Assembly (NCBI RefSeq): GCF_014647375.1
Contig: NZ_BMPB01000019.1
Coordinates: forward strand, 1-64,000
DNA: 64,000 nt
Direction: 5' to 3'
Origin: Parabacteroides faecis
GTDB lineage: Bacteria > Bacteroidota > Bacteroidia > Bacteroidales > Tannerellaceae
The stretch's first letter is position 1. Every line of letters starts with the position of its first letter. Of this stretch, positions 42,987 to 52,240 are shown one piece after another. The position numbers and the translations under genes were made by a program. The notes beneath the pieces were generated by a model that was not told where the DNA came from, made no database searches, and saw only the letters and a program-made list of their open reading frames with translations.

Positions 42987-43598
42987 ATGTCACACGAAGC
43001 AATCGCGAGCATCCTGCAACAGGAAGCTGAAGCAGTCCTGAATATCCCGGTAACCGCCGGCTATGAAGATGCAGTAACTCTTATTGTTAAATATGTCCAT
43101 GATCTTGGGGGGAAACTGATCACCAGCGGAATGGGGAAAGCCGGCCAGATCGCGATGAATATTGCTACCACATTCAGTTCAACCGGTACGCCAGCCTTCT
43201 TCCTGCATCCCAGCGAAGCACAACATGGCGATCTGGGTATCGTACGCGACAACGATATCATGCTTCTGATCTCCAATTCCGGAAAAACCCGCGAATTGCT
43301 GGAACTCGTCGACCTGACCCGCGGATTAGTGCCCGATATGAAATTTATCGTTATTACCAGTAACCCGGAAAGCTCACTTGCTAAGGATGCCGACGTATGC
43401 CTGCTTACCGGAGCACCGAGCGAAGTTTGTCCGCTGGGCCTTACACCGACCACATCGACAACAGTAATGACCGTTATCGGTGATATCCTGGTCGTAGGTA
43501 CGATGAAAAGGATCAATTTCAACAATAAAGACTATGCCAAACGGCATCACGGCGGCTATCTCGGATCGAAAAGCCGTGAACAGAGCAAAAACGAATAG
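42987..43598 (+). CDS. SIS domain sugar-phosphate isomerase (KpsF/GutQ-like)
   Basis: This 203-aa protein has the SIS fold with KLITSGMGKAGQIAMNIATTFSSTGTPAFFLHPSEAQHGDLG, as in arabinose-5-phosphate isomerases. The CBS domains found in full-length KdsD are absent. It may make arabinose 5-phosphate for LPS Kdo or handle another sugar phosphate. It is 21 bp before a PfkB sugar kinase gene, suggesting one short sugar-phosphate pathway. Confidence 0.88.
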   Translation: MSHEAIASILQQEAEAVLNIPVTAGYEDAVTLIVKYVHDLGGKLITSGMGKAGQIAMNIATTFSSTGTPAFFLHPSEAQHGDLGIVRDNDIMLLISNSGKTRELLELVDLTRGLVPDMKFIVITSNPESSLAKDADVCLLTGAPSEVCPLGLTPTTSTTVMTVIGDILVVGTMKRINFNNKDYAKRHHGGYLGSKSREQSKNE

Positions 43599-43619
43599 AC
43601 TATAAACAAACCATTCTAT

Positions 43620-44543
43620 ATGAGAAAAGTTATTGGCATCGGAGAAACCATTCTCGACATTATCTTTAAGAACGACCAGCCTCATACAGCCGTACCGGGC
43701 GGTTCGGTCTTCAACGGATTGGTGTCGCTGGGACGGCTGGACGTTCCGGTTTCTTTCATCAGCGAGGTAGGTAACGACCGCGTAGGCGATATCATCCGTA
43801 AATTTATGGAAGAAAATCATATCTCAACGGAACTGGTAGACCGTTTCCCCGATGGGAAAAGTCCTATATCGCTGGCTTTCCTCGACGAAGATAACAATGC
43901 CAATTACACCTTTTACAAAGATTACCCCAAACAACGGTTGGAAGTGCCGATGCCGGTCATCAATCAGGATGATATCCTTATATTCGGATCCTATTATTCT
44001 TTGAATCCGGCCCTGCGGGAACGAACGATCGAATTTCTGGAATACGCCAAAGAACGGAAAGCGATCATTTACTATGATCCGAATTTCCGGAAAGCACATG
44101 CGCACGAAGCGATATACCTCACTCCCACCATCCTCGAGAACCTGGAATATGCAGATATCGTACGAGGATCGGACGAGGATTTCTTCAACATCTTCGGAAA
44201 GACAGATGTTGACCGGGTCTATTCCGATCATATCAAATTCTATTGTGAACGGTTTATCTCCACGCACGGAGCGAACGGCGTCAACCTCTACACAGGCAAA
44301 TTATCCGAACATTTCGATACGGATGCGATCAATCCGGTCAGCACCATCGGAGCAGGCGACAATTTCAATGCCGGCATCATCTACGGATTACTGAAATATA
44401 ATATCGGATATCATGATCTTCCTAGCTTAAGCAAAGAAACATGGGAAAAGATTATCCGCTGCGGCATGGATCTCGCGTCTGAAGTATGCCAAAGCTATGA
44501 TAATTACATTTCTAAAGAATTCGCGGCTTCATACCGCAAGTAG
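43620..44543 (+). CDS. PfkB family carbohydrate kinase
   Basis: This 307-aa cytoplasmic kinase has the two PfkB signatures: a substrate-side GGSVFNGLVSLGRLD (about 28-42) and the ATP-side STIGAGDNFNAGIIYGL near residues 239-255, with catalytic Asp in GAGD. The substrate is a sugar such as fructose or ribose, and which one cannot be decided from sequence. Co-transcription with a SIS isomerase suggests a linked step. Confidence 0.93.
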   Translation: MRKVIGIGETILDIIFKNDQPHTAVPGGSVFNGLVSLGRLDVPVSFISEVGNDRVGDIIRKFMEENHISTELVDRFPDGKSPISLAFLDEDNNANYTFYKDYPKQRLEVPMPVINQDDILIFGSYYSLNPALRERTIEFLEYAKERKAIIYYDPNFRKAHAHEAIYLTPTILENLEYADIVRGSDEDFFNIFGKTDVDRVYSDHIKFYCERFISTHGANGVNLYTGKLSEHFDTDAINPVSTIGAGDNFNAGIIYGLLKYNIGYHDLPSLSKETWEKIIRCGMDLASEVCQSYDNYISKEFAASYRK

Positions 44544-44587
44544 TCTTAAATATCATTAACTCCCGTACGATAAAGATCAGGATTTAT

Positions 44588-44595
44588 TATCTTTG
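44588..44595 (+). promoter_or_regulatory. -7 box for the lipoprotein phosphatase gene
   Basis: TATCTTTG is a full TAnnTTTG match. It predicts transcription from about 44601, so the ATG at 44602 would be nearly leaderless and the ATG at 44620 is preferred. Confidence 0.6.
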
Positions 44596-44619
44596 TGATG
44601 TATGTATGCTAGAAAAACA

Positions 44620-45678
44620 ATGTTAGTAAAGATTTTTTCTCTGTTTGCTTGTGTCACTCTATTTATGGGTTGTTCCTCCAACAATCCTGAAATACGGGCG
44701 ATATGCCTGCGCGATGATATAGGGAATTATATACTGAAATGGGAAACGGAACCGCAAATAGAAGGTATACTCAAGATGTATGTCTCCGACAATCCCGAAA
44801 CATTCAACAGATCTCTCCCTGCAGGATACGCCAACATAAAAGACGGGGTTACTACCTATATCACGAACGACAACATGTCGCGTAAATATTTCCTGCTGTC
44901 TTTCAATGATAAATATTTTAAAACGATCGGTGCCCGTTCCGTTGCGATGGACAGCATACAGAACGTACGCGAGATAGGAGGCTATGGGACGAGCCATAAC
45001 CATAAAACGACCCGTTGGGGGAAGGTTTTCCGTTCCGGACAACTCAGTTCGCTGAGCGAATGGGATTCGATCCGCCTGAACAATTTGCATATCAAAACGG
45101 TTATAGACCTGCGCGGGAATGATGAGCTGGCTGCCAGTCCGCTACGTTATTCAAAGGCAAACATAATACATATCCCTATTCCTATCAAGAATATGGACAA
45201 TGTTACCGCCCGGATACAGGAAGACCGGATGCGTAAAGGTGACGGCCTGCTGTTCATGCAGGACACTTATCTGCAATACGTAACCGATTACAGCGATCAA
45301 TTTGCCAAAGCGCTCGATGTTTTCCTGGAAGAGGATAATTATCCGATCCTGGTGAACTGTTCGATGGGAAAGGATCGTACAGGCTACCTGACAGCCATGT
45401 TACTTTTCGCCCTCGGCATACCGGAAGAGACTGTTGTAAGAGATTACATGGCTTCCAACGAAAATATCAATATCGGACACCTGGCCTATATGGCGCGCGA
45501 TCTGAGCACGAATGCACAGGAAACGATCACCACGCTGGTCACTGTCAATGAAGGGTTGATCGATCTGGTCCTGAAACGGATCAGGAAAGATTACGGTTCG
45601 GTAGACAAATATCTGTCAAAAGGGTTAGGACTGACAGAAAAGAAACGGGACACGTTAAAAGATATTTTGTTATATTAA
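44620..45678 (+). CDS. Tyrosine-protein phosphatase-like lipoprotein
   Basis: This 352-aa protein (358 aa from an ATG at 44602) has a lipoprotein signal peptide (lipobox LFMGC). An N-terminal beta-rich domain precedes a phosphatase domain with VIDLRGNDEL and the P-loop NCSMGKDRTGYLTA (Cx5R). The residue before Cys is Asn where His is usual. Homologues act on phosphotyrosine or on phosphoinositide-like substrates outside the cytoplasm. It has its own promoter and lies between a sugar kinase and a helicase gene. Confidence 0.85.
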   Translation: MLVKIFSLFACVTLFMGCSSNNPEIRAICLRDDIGNYILKWETEPQIEGILKMYVSDNPETFNRSLPAGYANIKDGVTTYITNDNMSRKYFLLSFNDKYFKTIGARSVAMDSIQNVREIGGYGTSHNHKTTRWGKVFRSGQLSSLSEWDSIRLNNLHIKTVIDLRGNDELAASPLRYSKANIIHIPIPIKNMDNVTARIQEDRMRKGDGLLFMQDTYLQYVTDYSDQFAKALDVFLEEDNYPILVNCSMGKDRTGYLTAMLLFALGIPEETVVRDYMASNENINIGHLAYMARDLSTNAQETITTLVTVNEGLIDLVLKRIRKDYGSVDKYLSKGLGLTEKKRDTLKDILLY

Positions 45679-45699
45679 TGTGAATCCGAATTATTTATC

Positions 45700-45707
45700 T
45701 ACCTTTG
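45700..45707 (+). promoter_or_regulatory. -7 box for the DEAD-box helicase gene
   Basis: TACCTTTG is a full TAnnTTTG match 38 bases before the TTG start at 45745. Confidence 0.55.
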
Positions 45708-45744
45708 TACCCTCTGAATTTATTATATATACATATATCACATT

Positions 45745-47589
45745 TTGAAAACATTTGAAGAATTAGGAGTTGCCGCCCCCATATTGAAGGCAATCCAGGA
45801 AATGGGTTACGAATCGCCCATGCCGGTACAGGAAGAAGTGATTCCTTTCTTGCTGGGAGAAGACAACGACGTAATTGCATTGGCACAAACAGGAACAGGA
45901 AAAACAGCCGCTTTCGGTCTGCCCATCCTGCAGAAGATCGATGTGACAAGATATCAGCCTCAAGCACTCATACTTTGTCCCACCAGGGAACTTTGTCTGC
46001 AAATTGCCGACGACCTGAATGATTACTCCAAATACATCGACAACCTGAAGGTACTGCCGGTATATGGAGGCTCAAGCATTGAAAGTCAGATCAAGACACT
46101 GAAACGCGGTGTACACGTAGTTGTGGCTACACCGGGCCGTCTGCTCGACCTGATGAACCGTAAGACTGTCGATCTGGGTACGATCAAAAACGTCATTATG
46201 GACGAAGCAGACGAAATGCTGAACATGGGATTCACCGACAGTATCAACGCGATTCTGGCTGAAGTCCCGCCTGCACGTAACATGTTACTTTTCTCCGCTA
46301 CCATGCCGCAGGGCATCGCCAGCATCATGAAGAAGTACATGAAGAACCCGAAAGAAATCGTTATCGGGAACAAGAACGAAGGAAACAAGAATATCAAGGA
46401 TATTTATTATATGGTTCGTGCACAGGATAAATACCTGGCACTGAAACGTATTGCCGACTATTATCCGAACATCTACGGTATCGTCTTCTGCCGTACCCGT
46501 AAGGAAACACAGGAGATTGCCGACAAGCTGATACAAGACGGCTACAACGCAGACTCGCTGCACGGCGAACTGAGCCAGGCGCAGCGCGACTACGTGATGC
46601 AGAAATTCCGTGTTAAAAATATCCAGCTGTTAGTTGCTACCGACGTAGCTGCCCGCGGACTGGACGTGGACGATCTGACACACGTAATCAACTACGGTTT
46701 GCCTGATGAAGTAGAATCGTATACACACCGCCGCGGACGTACGGGACGTGCCGGTAAGACAGGCATTTCTATTTCTATCTGCCACGTAAAGGAAAAAGGA
46801 AAAATCCGCCTGATCGAAAATATCATCAAGAAGAAATTTGAGAAAGGTGTAATGCCCAGCGGGCACGATATCTGTGAAAAGCAGCTTTTCAACCTCGTAG
46901 ACCAGATCGAAAAAGTGAAGGTAGACGAAGAAGAGATTGCCACACTGATGCCGCAGATTTACCGTAAACTGGAATGGCTGGACAAAGAAGATATTATCAA
47001 ACGTGTTGTTTCTCTGGAATTCAACCGTATGATCGACTACTACAAAGATGCTGACGAAATTCAGGAAGTAGACGAACGCTCAGCCCGCAGCGAACGTACA
47101 GAACGCGGAGAACGCCGTAGTCATACGGCAGAAGAAGGATTCTCCCGCTTCTTCCTCAACTTCGGTAAAACTGACGGTCTTTATCCGAACCAGTTGATCG
47201 AACTGGTCAATAAATGTGTTCCAGGCAAGGTGAGAATCGGAAAGATCGACCTGCGCGACAGCTTCTCATTCTTCGAAGTAGAGGAAGGCGAATCACAGCG
47301 TGTCATGGACAACATGAACGGTTTTGAGATAGACGGCAAACGAATCTCCGTAGAACCGGCCCAGGGTAAAGGCGAAGGCAGCAGAAGCAGTCGCGGCGGT
47401 TTCGGCCGTGGCGGAGGCAATTCGCGCGGTGGCGGCAATGGTGGTTCCAGAGGCGGTTATAAAGGTGGCGGAGGCTACAAAGGTAAACGCGAAGGCGGTT
47501 TCAGCGGTAGTACGAGCGACAGACGTAACAGTGAAAAACCCTGGAGACGCGATACTTCAGACCGTAATGCACGGAAGAAAAGATATTAA
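45745..47589 (+). CDS. DEAD-box RNA helicase with DbpA-type domain and RGG tail
   Basis: This 614-aa RNA helicase unwinds RNA, probably in ribosome assembly or at low temperature. Q motif, ATP motif AQTGTGKT, DEAD box (MDEADEML), SAT (FSATMPQG) and VATDVAARGLDV, HRRGRTGRAG are all present. A DbpA-type RNA-binding domain follows (about 480-550, FSRFFLNFGKTDGLYPNQLI) and a glycine/arginine-rich tail ends the protein. The start is TTG, since the conserved N-terminus (KTFEELG) begins there and no ATG is available. A clear terminator follows. Confidence 0.95.
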   Translation: MKTFEELGVAAPILKAIQEMGYESPMPVQEEVIPFLLGEDNDVIALAQTGTGKTAAFGLPILQKIDVTRYQPQALILCPTRELCLQIADDLNDYSKYIDNLKVLPVYGGSSIESQIKTLKRGVHVVVATPGRLLDLMNRKTVDLGTIKNVIMDEADEMLNMGFTDSINAILAEVPPARNMLLFSATMPQGIASIMKKYMKNPKEIVIGNKNEGNKNIKDIYYMVRAQDKYLALKRIADYYPNIYGIVFCRTRKETQEIADKLIQDGYNADSLHGELSQAQRDYVMQKFRVKNIQLLVATDVAARGLDVDDLTHVINYGLPDEVESYTHRRGRTGRAGKTGISISICHVKEKGKIRLIENIIKKKFEKGVMPSGHDICEKQLFNLVDQIEKVKVDEEEIATLMPQIYRKLEWLDKEDIIKRVVSLEFNRMIDYYKDADEIQEVDERSARSERTERGERRSHTAEEGFSRFFLNFGKTDGLYPNQLIELVNKCVPGKVRIGKIDLRDSFSFFEVEEGESQRVMDNMNGFEIDGKRISVEPAQGKGEGSRSSRGGFGRGGGNSRGGGNGGSRGGYKGGGGYKGKREGGFSGSTSDRRNSEKPWRRDTSDRNARKKRY

Positions 47590-47606
47590 CCTTCATACAT
47601 AAAAGC

Positions 47607-47642
47607 AAAAGGGCGGAACCGTTATCGATTCCGCCCTTTTTT
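47607..47642 (+). terminator. Intrinsic terminator after the helicase gene
   Basis: AAAAGGGCGGAA (47607-47618) and TTCCGCCCTTTT (47629-47640) pair perfectly around a 10-base loop and are followed by more T. The A-rich left flank may also let it serve the convergent GH20 gene. Confidence 0.85.
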
Positions 47643-47650
47643 ATTTCAGA

Positions 47651-49225
47651 TCAACCATTCTGTAACACGTCTTCCTTTGCCGGAGCATCCGGTTCCGGGG
47701 TAGATGACGGATTGAACGGATTGAAGTAGTAAATACCCAATGTATTCAGATATTCCAGGAAATACGGCAACTTCTTCATGAACAAACTGCATTCCTTTTC
47801 TTTGGCAGGAGTCCATCCGTCTTCTGCCACAGCGACCAAACGCGGGAAAGTCATAAAGTCAAGACGTTTCGGATCTGCTACACGTTCTGTCCATAAAGAG
47901 AACTGCAACCCCATTACCTGATCCTCATAATCTTTTGTCAGATGGATAATAGGTTCGGGGAAACGGTAAATATCCTCGATCGTATTATAACCGTTCCACA
48001 AACGGCCGACATTGTGTTCTCCGTATTGAACGAAATCCGCATAGAAAGGACGGCGCGGAGTCATTATCACCTGGTAGCCATTCTCCAGAGCCTTTACCAA
48101 CTGGTGTTTACGGTCATGACGCCACCACATAACTACTGCTTTACCCGGAGAAACGCCGGCATCGATAATTTCGTCCCAACCGATCATTGTCTTTCCTTTG
48201 GAGGCTACGATATCAGCGGCACGGTTCACGAAATAATGTTCCAGACCTGTTTCATTCTGTAACTTTTTATCTTTGATGAATTGCTGGATTTCCGGATCGG
48301 TAAACCAACTTTGATTTCCATAATGAACCTCATCTCCACCGATATGGATATAAGGAGAAGGGAATAAAGAGACGATTTCATCGAGCACATCACTGATGAA
48401 CTGGTAAGTTGTTTCCTTACAGGGATGGAATGTGAAACCATCCCATTTGCCTTCTCCGCCACCGGATAATTCAGGATATGAACGGCTGACAGCTGTCGCA
48501 TGTCCGGGCATATCGAATTCAGGAACCACCATAATATGACGTTCTGCCGCATAGGCAACGATCTCCCTGATCTCTTCCTGCGTATAGAATTTCGCGGGTG
48601 CATTCGGGTCATGCCAGTTACCGATAGCACCGACAGAAGTCAGTTTTGGATATTTCTTGATCTCGATACGCCAACCCGGCTCGTCGGTCAGGTGCCAGTG
48701 GAAGACATTCATACGGAGGGAAGCCATAATATCCAGATACTGTTTAACCTTTTCCTTCCCGAAGAAATGACGGCTTTCATCCAGCATAAAGCCTCTCCAG
48801 CCATAACGCGGCTGATCGACGATCTTACAGGATCTCACCGTTCCTTTGCCGAAACGGGCCAGTTGTTTCAATGCTTCTTTTGCATAAAACAAACCGGATT
48901 CGGAAGAGGCTTCCAATAAAACAGATTCGGGGGTGACAGTCAGTGTATAAGCCTCGTCTGCCATACGTAGTTTTTCGTCCAGAACCAACCGGATGGTTCC
49001 CTGCGAAGGAGTGCCCGACAGTTCGGATCCTTTCAGTTCGGACGGTAGTTTTTTAGCCAGTTGATCGGCATATCCGCCATTTCCGGTGATCTGGGATGCC
49101 GTACCGATCGTAAAAGAACCTTTCCCACCCGACACCTTGGCTGGAGTGGGAAACAAAGTGAGTTGAGCCAATGCCGGCAAGGTCAGAAATACCAGCAATA
49201 CAGCAATAGAAAATAGTTTTCTCAT
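47651..49225 (-). CDS. Beta-N-acetylhexosaminidase, GH20 family
   Basis: This 524-aa secreted enzyme removes terminal N-acetylglucosamine or N-acetylgalactosamine. It has a signal peptide (cleavage near LPALAQL), an N-terminal GH20b domain, and a catalytic barrel with MLDESRHFFGKE and the catalytic pair D298-E299 in HIGGDEVHYGNQSW. Unlike the first GH20 in this window, it has the classic GGDE motif and no extra C-terminal domain. It is divergent from the C69 dipeptidase gene. Confidence 0.93.
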   Translation of the reverse strand: MRKLFSIAVLLVFLTLPALAQLTLFPTPAKVSGGKGSFTIGTASQITGNGGYADQLAKKLPSELKGSELSGTPSQGTIRLVLDEKLRMADEAYTLTVTPESVLLEASSESGLFYAKEALKQLARFGKGTVRSCKIVDQPRYGWRGFMLDESRHFFGKEKVKQYLDIMASLRMNVFHWHLTDEPGWRIEIKKYPKLTSVGAIGNWHDPNAPAKFYTQEEIREIVAYAAERHIMVVPEFDMPGHATAVSRSYPELSGGGEGKWDGFTFHPCKETTYQFISDVLDEIVSLFPSPYIHIGGDEVHYGNQSWFTDPEIQQFIKDKKLQNETGLEHYFVNRAADIVASKGKTMIGWDEIIDAGVSPGKAVVMWWRHDRKHQLVKALENGYQVIMTPRRPFYADFVQYGEHNVGRLWNGYNTIEDIYRFPEPIIHLTKDYEDQVMGLQFSLWTERVADPKRLDFMTFPRLVAVAEDGWTPAKEKECSLFMKKLPYFLEYLNTLGIYYFNPFNPSSTPEPDAPAKEDVLQNG

Positions 49226-49268
49226 GGGACTATAATTGTTATGTTATCGTACACACTTTAGATTTGGG

Positions 49269-49276
49269 CAAATATA
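49269..49276 (-). promoter_or_regulatory. -7 box for the second GH20 gene
   Basis: The minus strand reads TATATTTG, a full TAnnTTTG match 44 bases before the start at 49225. Confidence 0.5.
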
Positions 49277-49299
49277 TAGATTTATTCCGATACAGTTTG

Positions 49300-49307
49300 T
49301 ATCTTTA
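49300..49307 (+). promoter_or_regulatory. Candidate -7 box for the C69 dipeptidase gene
   Basis: TATCTTTA is one mismatch from TAnnTTTG, 25 bases before the ATG at 49332. Confidence 0.4.
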
Positions 49308-49331
49308 ACCACTAAATCAAATGACAAACAC

Positions 49332-50942
49332 ATGAACAGATTGTTTATCCTTACTCTTACACTTATCTGCCACTGTTTCATTACGACTGCGCAGGAGATA
49401 GAATACGCTCGACCTGTCAACACACCGGAGAGCTGCACTAGTATTATGGTCGGTAAAAAGGCCTCGACAGACGGCTCGGTAATGACCAGCCACACATGCG
49501 ACGGTAACTACCGCACCTGGATGGATATCGTTCCGGCTGCCACCTACGACCGCGACACGACAGTTGCCATCTACAACGGACGGATGCACACCGAATATCC
49601 GAACGACCAGACGAATGTGGAACTGAAAGGAACTATTCCCCAGGCACATTCCACGTATCAGTTCCTGAACACCTCCTACCCTTGCCTGAACGAAAAACAA
49701 CTGGGGATCGGGGAAACTACGATCTCCGGACGGAAAGAACTGGAGAACAAGAACGGCATGTTCATGATCGAAGAGCTGGAAAAGATCGCCCTGCAACGCT
49801 GCTCGACCGCCCGTGATGCTATCCGCCTGATCGGAAAGCTGGTAAAAGAATTCGGTTACGGTGATTCCGGCGAATGTCTGACTATCGCCGATCCGAATGA
49901 GGTATGGATATTCGAAATATTCGGAGAAGGCCCGGATAAGATCGGCGGTGTATGGGCGGCAGTACGTATTCCGGATGACCATGTCAGTGTTTCAGCAAAT
50001 ATCTCCCGTATCTCTACACTCGATTTGAAGGATAAAGATAATTATATGGCCTCGGATAATGTGTTCGATGTAGCTAAGAAGATGAAGTTATGGGATGGAA
50101 AAGAGCCGTTCCGCTTCTGGAAGGCTTACAGCGGCGGAAATTATTTCGGCGAACTGAAATCTTTCAGCCTACGCGAGTTTTTTATCCTGAACAGCCTCGC
50201 TCCTTCCCTGAAACTGGCTTACGATTCAGAAGAACTTCCGTTGAGCGTCAAGCCGGATAAACCGATTGCTGCTACCGATGTAATGGCGCTTTTACGTGCA
50301 ACTTACGAAGGTACGGACTGGGATACGACAAAGAATCTGAAAATCCTCGCCAAGAAGAAGGACAGTGTTGAAAAAGATTCCGTGACGAGTCCGGCAGCTA
50401 ATCCCTGGATGACGACGGATATGATCAATATGCTGAATGCTATCAAAGGCGGCACAGTGGACCGCAACCGCCTGGTAGCCGTTCCTCAATGTTCTTATTC
50501 GCATGTGATCCAGTTACGCAACTGGCTACCCGATGCAGTCGGCGGTGTTGCCTGGTTATCTTTCGATAATCCGGGACAAAGTCCGCGTATCCCTATTTTC
50601 TCCGGTTCCACCGCACTTCCGCCCAGCTTCGGTATCTGCGGGCAGCACCGTCACCGGAAAGATGCAGCCATCTGGTCGTTCCGCGAAGCAAACAAATTAG
50701 CTACCGTACGTTGGGGACTGACCAAAGAGAAAATACAAACTGCCATCACTCATTTTGAAGAGAAAGGACAGCGGGAACTGCCTTTTGTCGAAAGCCAGTA
50801 TAAAGAGATACAGCAGGCGAAAGGTAACGAAGCAGCTAACGCCTTTCTGACAGGATACACCTCAGATTTCGCCGGGGCAACCATGCAGCGCTGGCAGGAA
50901 ATGGCAGACGAATTCTGGAAGATGTTCGCAAGAGGGTTTTAA
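49332..50942 (+). CDS. C69 family dipeptidase (secreted)
   Basis: This 536-aa protein has a signal peptide (cleavage near TTAQE) and the Ntn-hydrolase N-terminus with likely nucleophile C35 (NTPESCTSIMVGKKASTDGS). The family cleaves dipeptides and similar substrates. The start at 49332 gives a proper signal peptide; an upstream in-frame ATG at 49236 does not. The next gene, a C1 peptidase, starts 34 bp later, so the two form a secreted peptide-degrading unit. Confidence 0.9.
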   Translation: MNRLFILTLTLICHCFITTAQEIEYARPVNTPESCTSIMVGKKASTDGSVMTSHTCDGNYRTWMDIVPAATYDRDTTVAIYNGRMHTEYPNDQTNVELKGTIPQAHSTYQFLNTSYPCLNEKQLGIGETTISGRKELENKNGMFMIEELEKIALQRCSTARDAIRLIGKLVKEFGYGDSGECLTIADPNEVWIFEIFGEGPDKIGGVWAAVRIPDDHVSVSANISRISTLDLKDKDNYMASDNVFDVAKKMKLWDGKEPFRFWKAYSGGNYFGELKSFSLREFFILNSLAPSLKLAYDSEELPLSVKPDKPIAATDVMALLRATYEGTDWDTTKNLKILAKKKDSVEKDSVTSPAANPWMTTDMINMLNAIKGGTVDRNRLVAVPQCSYSHVIQLRNWLPDAVGGVAWLSFDNPGQSPRIPIFSGSTALPPSFGICGQHRHRKDAAIWSFREANKLATVRWGLTKEKIQTAITHFEEKGQRELPFVESQYKEIQQAKGNEAANAFLTGYTSDFAGATMQRWQEMADEFWKMFARGF

Positions 50943-50976
50943 GAACTGAATTATTATAACATAAACAACATATCAT

Positions 50977-52146
50977 ATGAAAGCATTATTTATCTCCTGT
51001 GCCTTGCTGCTTTCCGCATTCAGCACGTTTGCACAAGGTTATCAGTTTACCGAAGTGGTAACCGTTCCGGCTACCCCGGTAAAAAACCAGGCTGCCACCG
51101 GTACTTGCTGGTGTTTTGCAACCACCTCTTTTATGGAATCCGAACTATTACGCATGGGAAAAGGCGAATACGACCTTTCCGAAATGTTTATCGTGCGTCA
51201 GAAATATATGAACCAGTTACAAGATAACTATCTGCGCCGCGGAGAGGGAAATATCGGGCAAGGCAGCCTGTCCCATACCTTCAAGAATGCATACCGCCAG
51301 GTAGGAATCGTTCCCGAAGAGGTTTACAAAGGGATCAACTACGACTCCGAACGTCATAACCACAGTGAAATGGTTCAGTACATGGAGGCTATTGCTAATG
51401 TTGCAGTCAAGAATAAGAAACGCAGCCCGGAATACGACAAACTGATCCGGAACCTGTTCGACACCTATCTGGGAGAACTGCCTGCCAAATTCACTTACAA
51501 AGGGAAAGAATATACTCCCAAATCGTTCGCCGAATCTCTGGGATTAAATATGGATGACTACATCGAACTAACCAGTTTCACACATCATCCGTATTACGTA
51601 AAATTCGATGTGGAAGTACCTGACAACTGGGAACATCAACTCATGTACAACCTGCCTCTCGACGAAATGATCGAGACAGTCGATTATGCTTTAAACAACG
51701 GTTTCACCGTATGTTGGGACGGTGATGTCAGTGAAAAAGGCTTCTCTTTCAAAAATGGCGTAGCTATCAACCCGGAAGTGAAGAAGGTAGAAGACTTCTC
51801 CAATACCGACCGTGCCCGTTTCGAGAAGATGGATGAAAAGGAACGTCTGGAAGAAGTGTATAAATTCGAACAGCCATATCCGGAAGTCAAAGTAACTCCC
51901 GAAGTCCGTCAGCAGGGTTTCGAAGCATTCGTTACAACTGATGACCATCTGATGCACCTGACCGGTATTACCAAAGACCAGAACGGAACCAAATATTACA
52001 TCACAAAGAATTCCTGGGGTACAGACCGTAATAAATTCGGCGGCTATCTGAATATGTCTGAAAGCTTCGTCCGTGCCAAAACCATTTATATCATGTTGCA
52101 CAAGGACGCAATCCCGAAAGCGATCAAAGCAAAATTAAGTTTATAA
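50977..52146 (+). CDS. C1 family cysteine aminopeptidase (PepC/bleomycin-hydrolase-like, secreted)
   Basis: This 389-aa protein has a signal peptide (cleavage near TFAQG). The catalytic residues are Cys44 in GTCWCFA with oxyanion Gln38, His in HLMHLTGI and Asn in KNSWGT. The fold is that of aminopeptidase C, but the protein is exported, unlike the cytoplasmic bacterial PepC. It shares an operon with the C69 peptidase and ends at a strong terminator. Confidence 0.93.
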   Translation: MKALFISCALLLSAFSTFAQGYQFTEVVTVPATPVKNQAATGTCWCFATTSFMESELLRMGKGEYDLSEMFIVRQKYMNQLQDNYLRRGEGNIGQGSLSHTFKNAYRQVGIVPEEVYKGINYDSERHNHSEMVQYMEAIANVAVKNKKRSPEYDKLIRNLFDTYLGELPAKFTYKGKEYTPKSFAESLGLNMDDYIELTSFTHHPYYVKFDVEVPDNWEHQLMYNLPLDEMIETVDYALNNGFTVCWDGDVSEKGFSFKNGVAINPEVKKVEDFSNTDRARFEKMDEKERLEEVYKFEQPYPEVKVTPEVRQQGFEAFVTTDDHLMHLTGITKDQNGTKYYITKNSWGTDRNKFGGYLNMSESFVRAKTIYIMLHKDAIPKAIKAKLSL

Positions 52147-52185
52147 GGAGATACATTCATAGGGTTTATATTCCTTATCTTTCAA

Positions 52186-52234
52186 AAAAAGACAGGTGGA
52201 TGCATTTATCAGATATGCATTCACCTGTCTTTTT
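52186..52234. terminator. Strong terminator (20-bp stem) after the C1 peptidase gene
   Basis: AAAAAGACAGGTGGATGCAT (52186-52205) pairs with its partner at 52215-52234 with a single mismatch and a 9-base loop. It ends in a T-run and has A-run symmetry, so it can also stop the convergent galM transcript. Confidence 0.85.
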
Positions 52235-52240
52235 AAAGGA

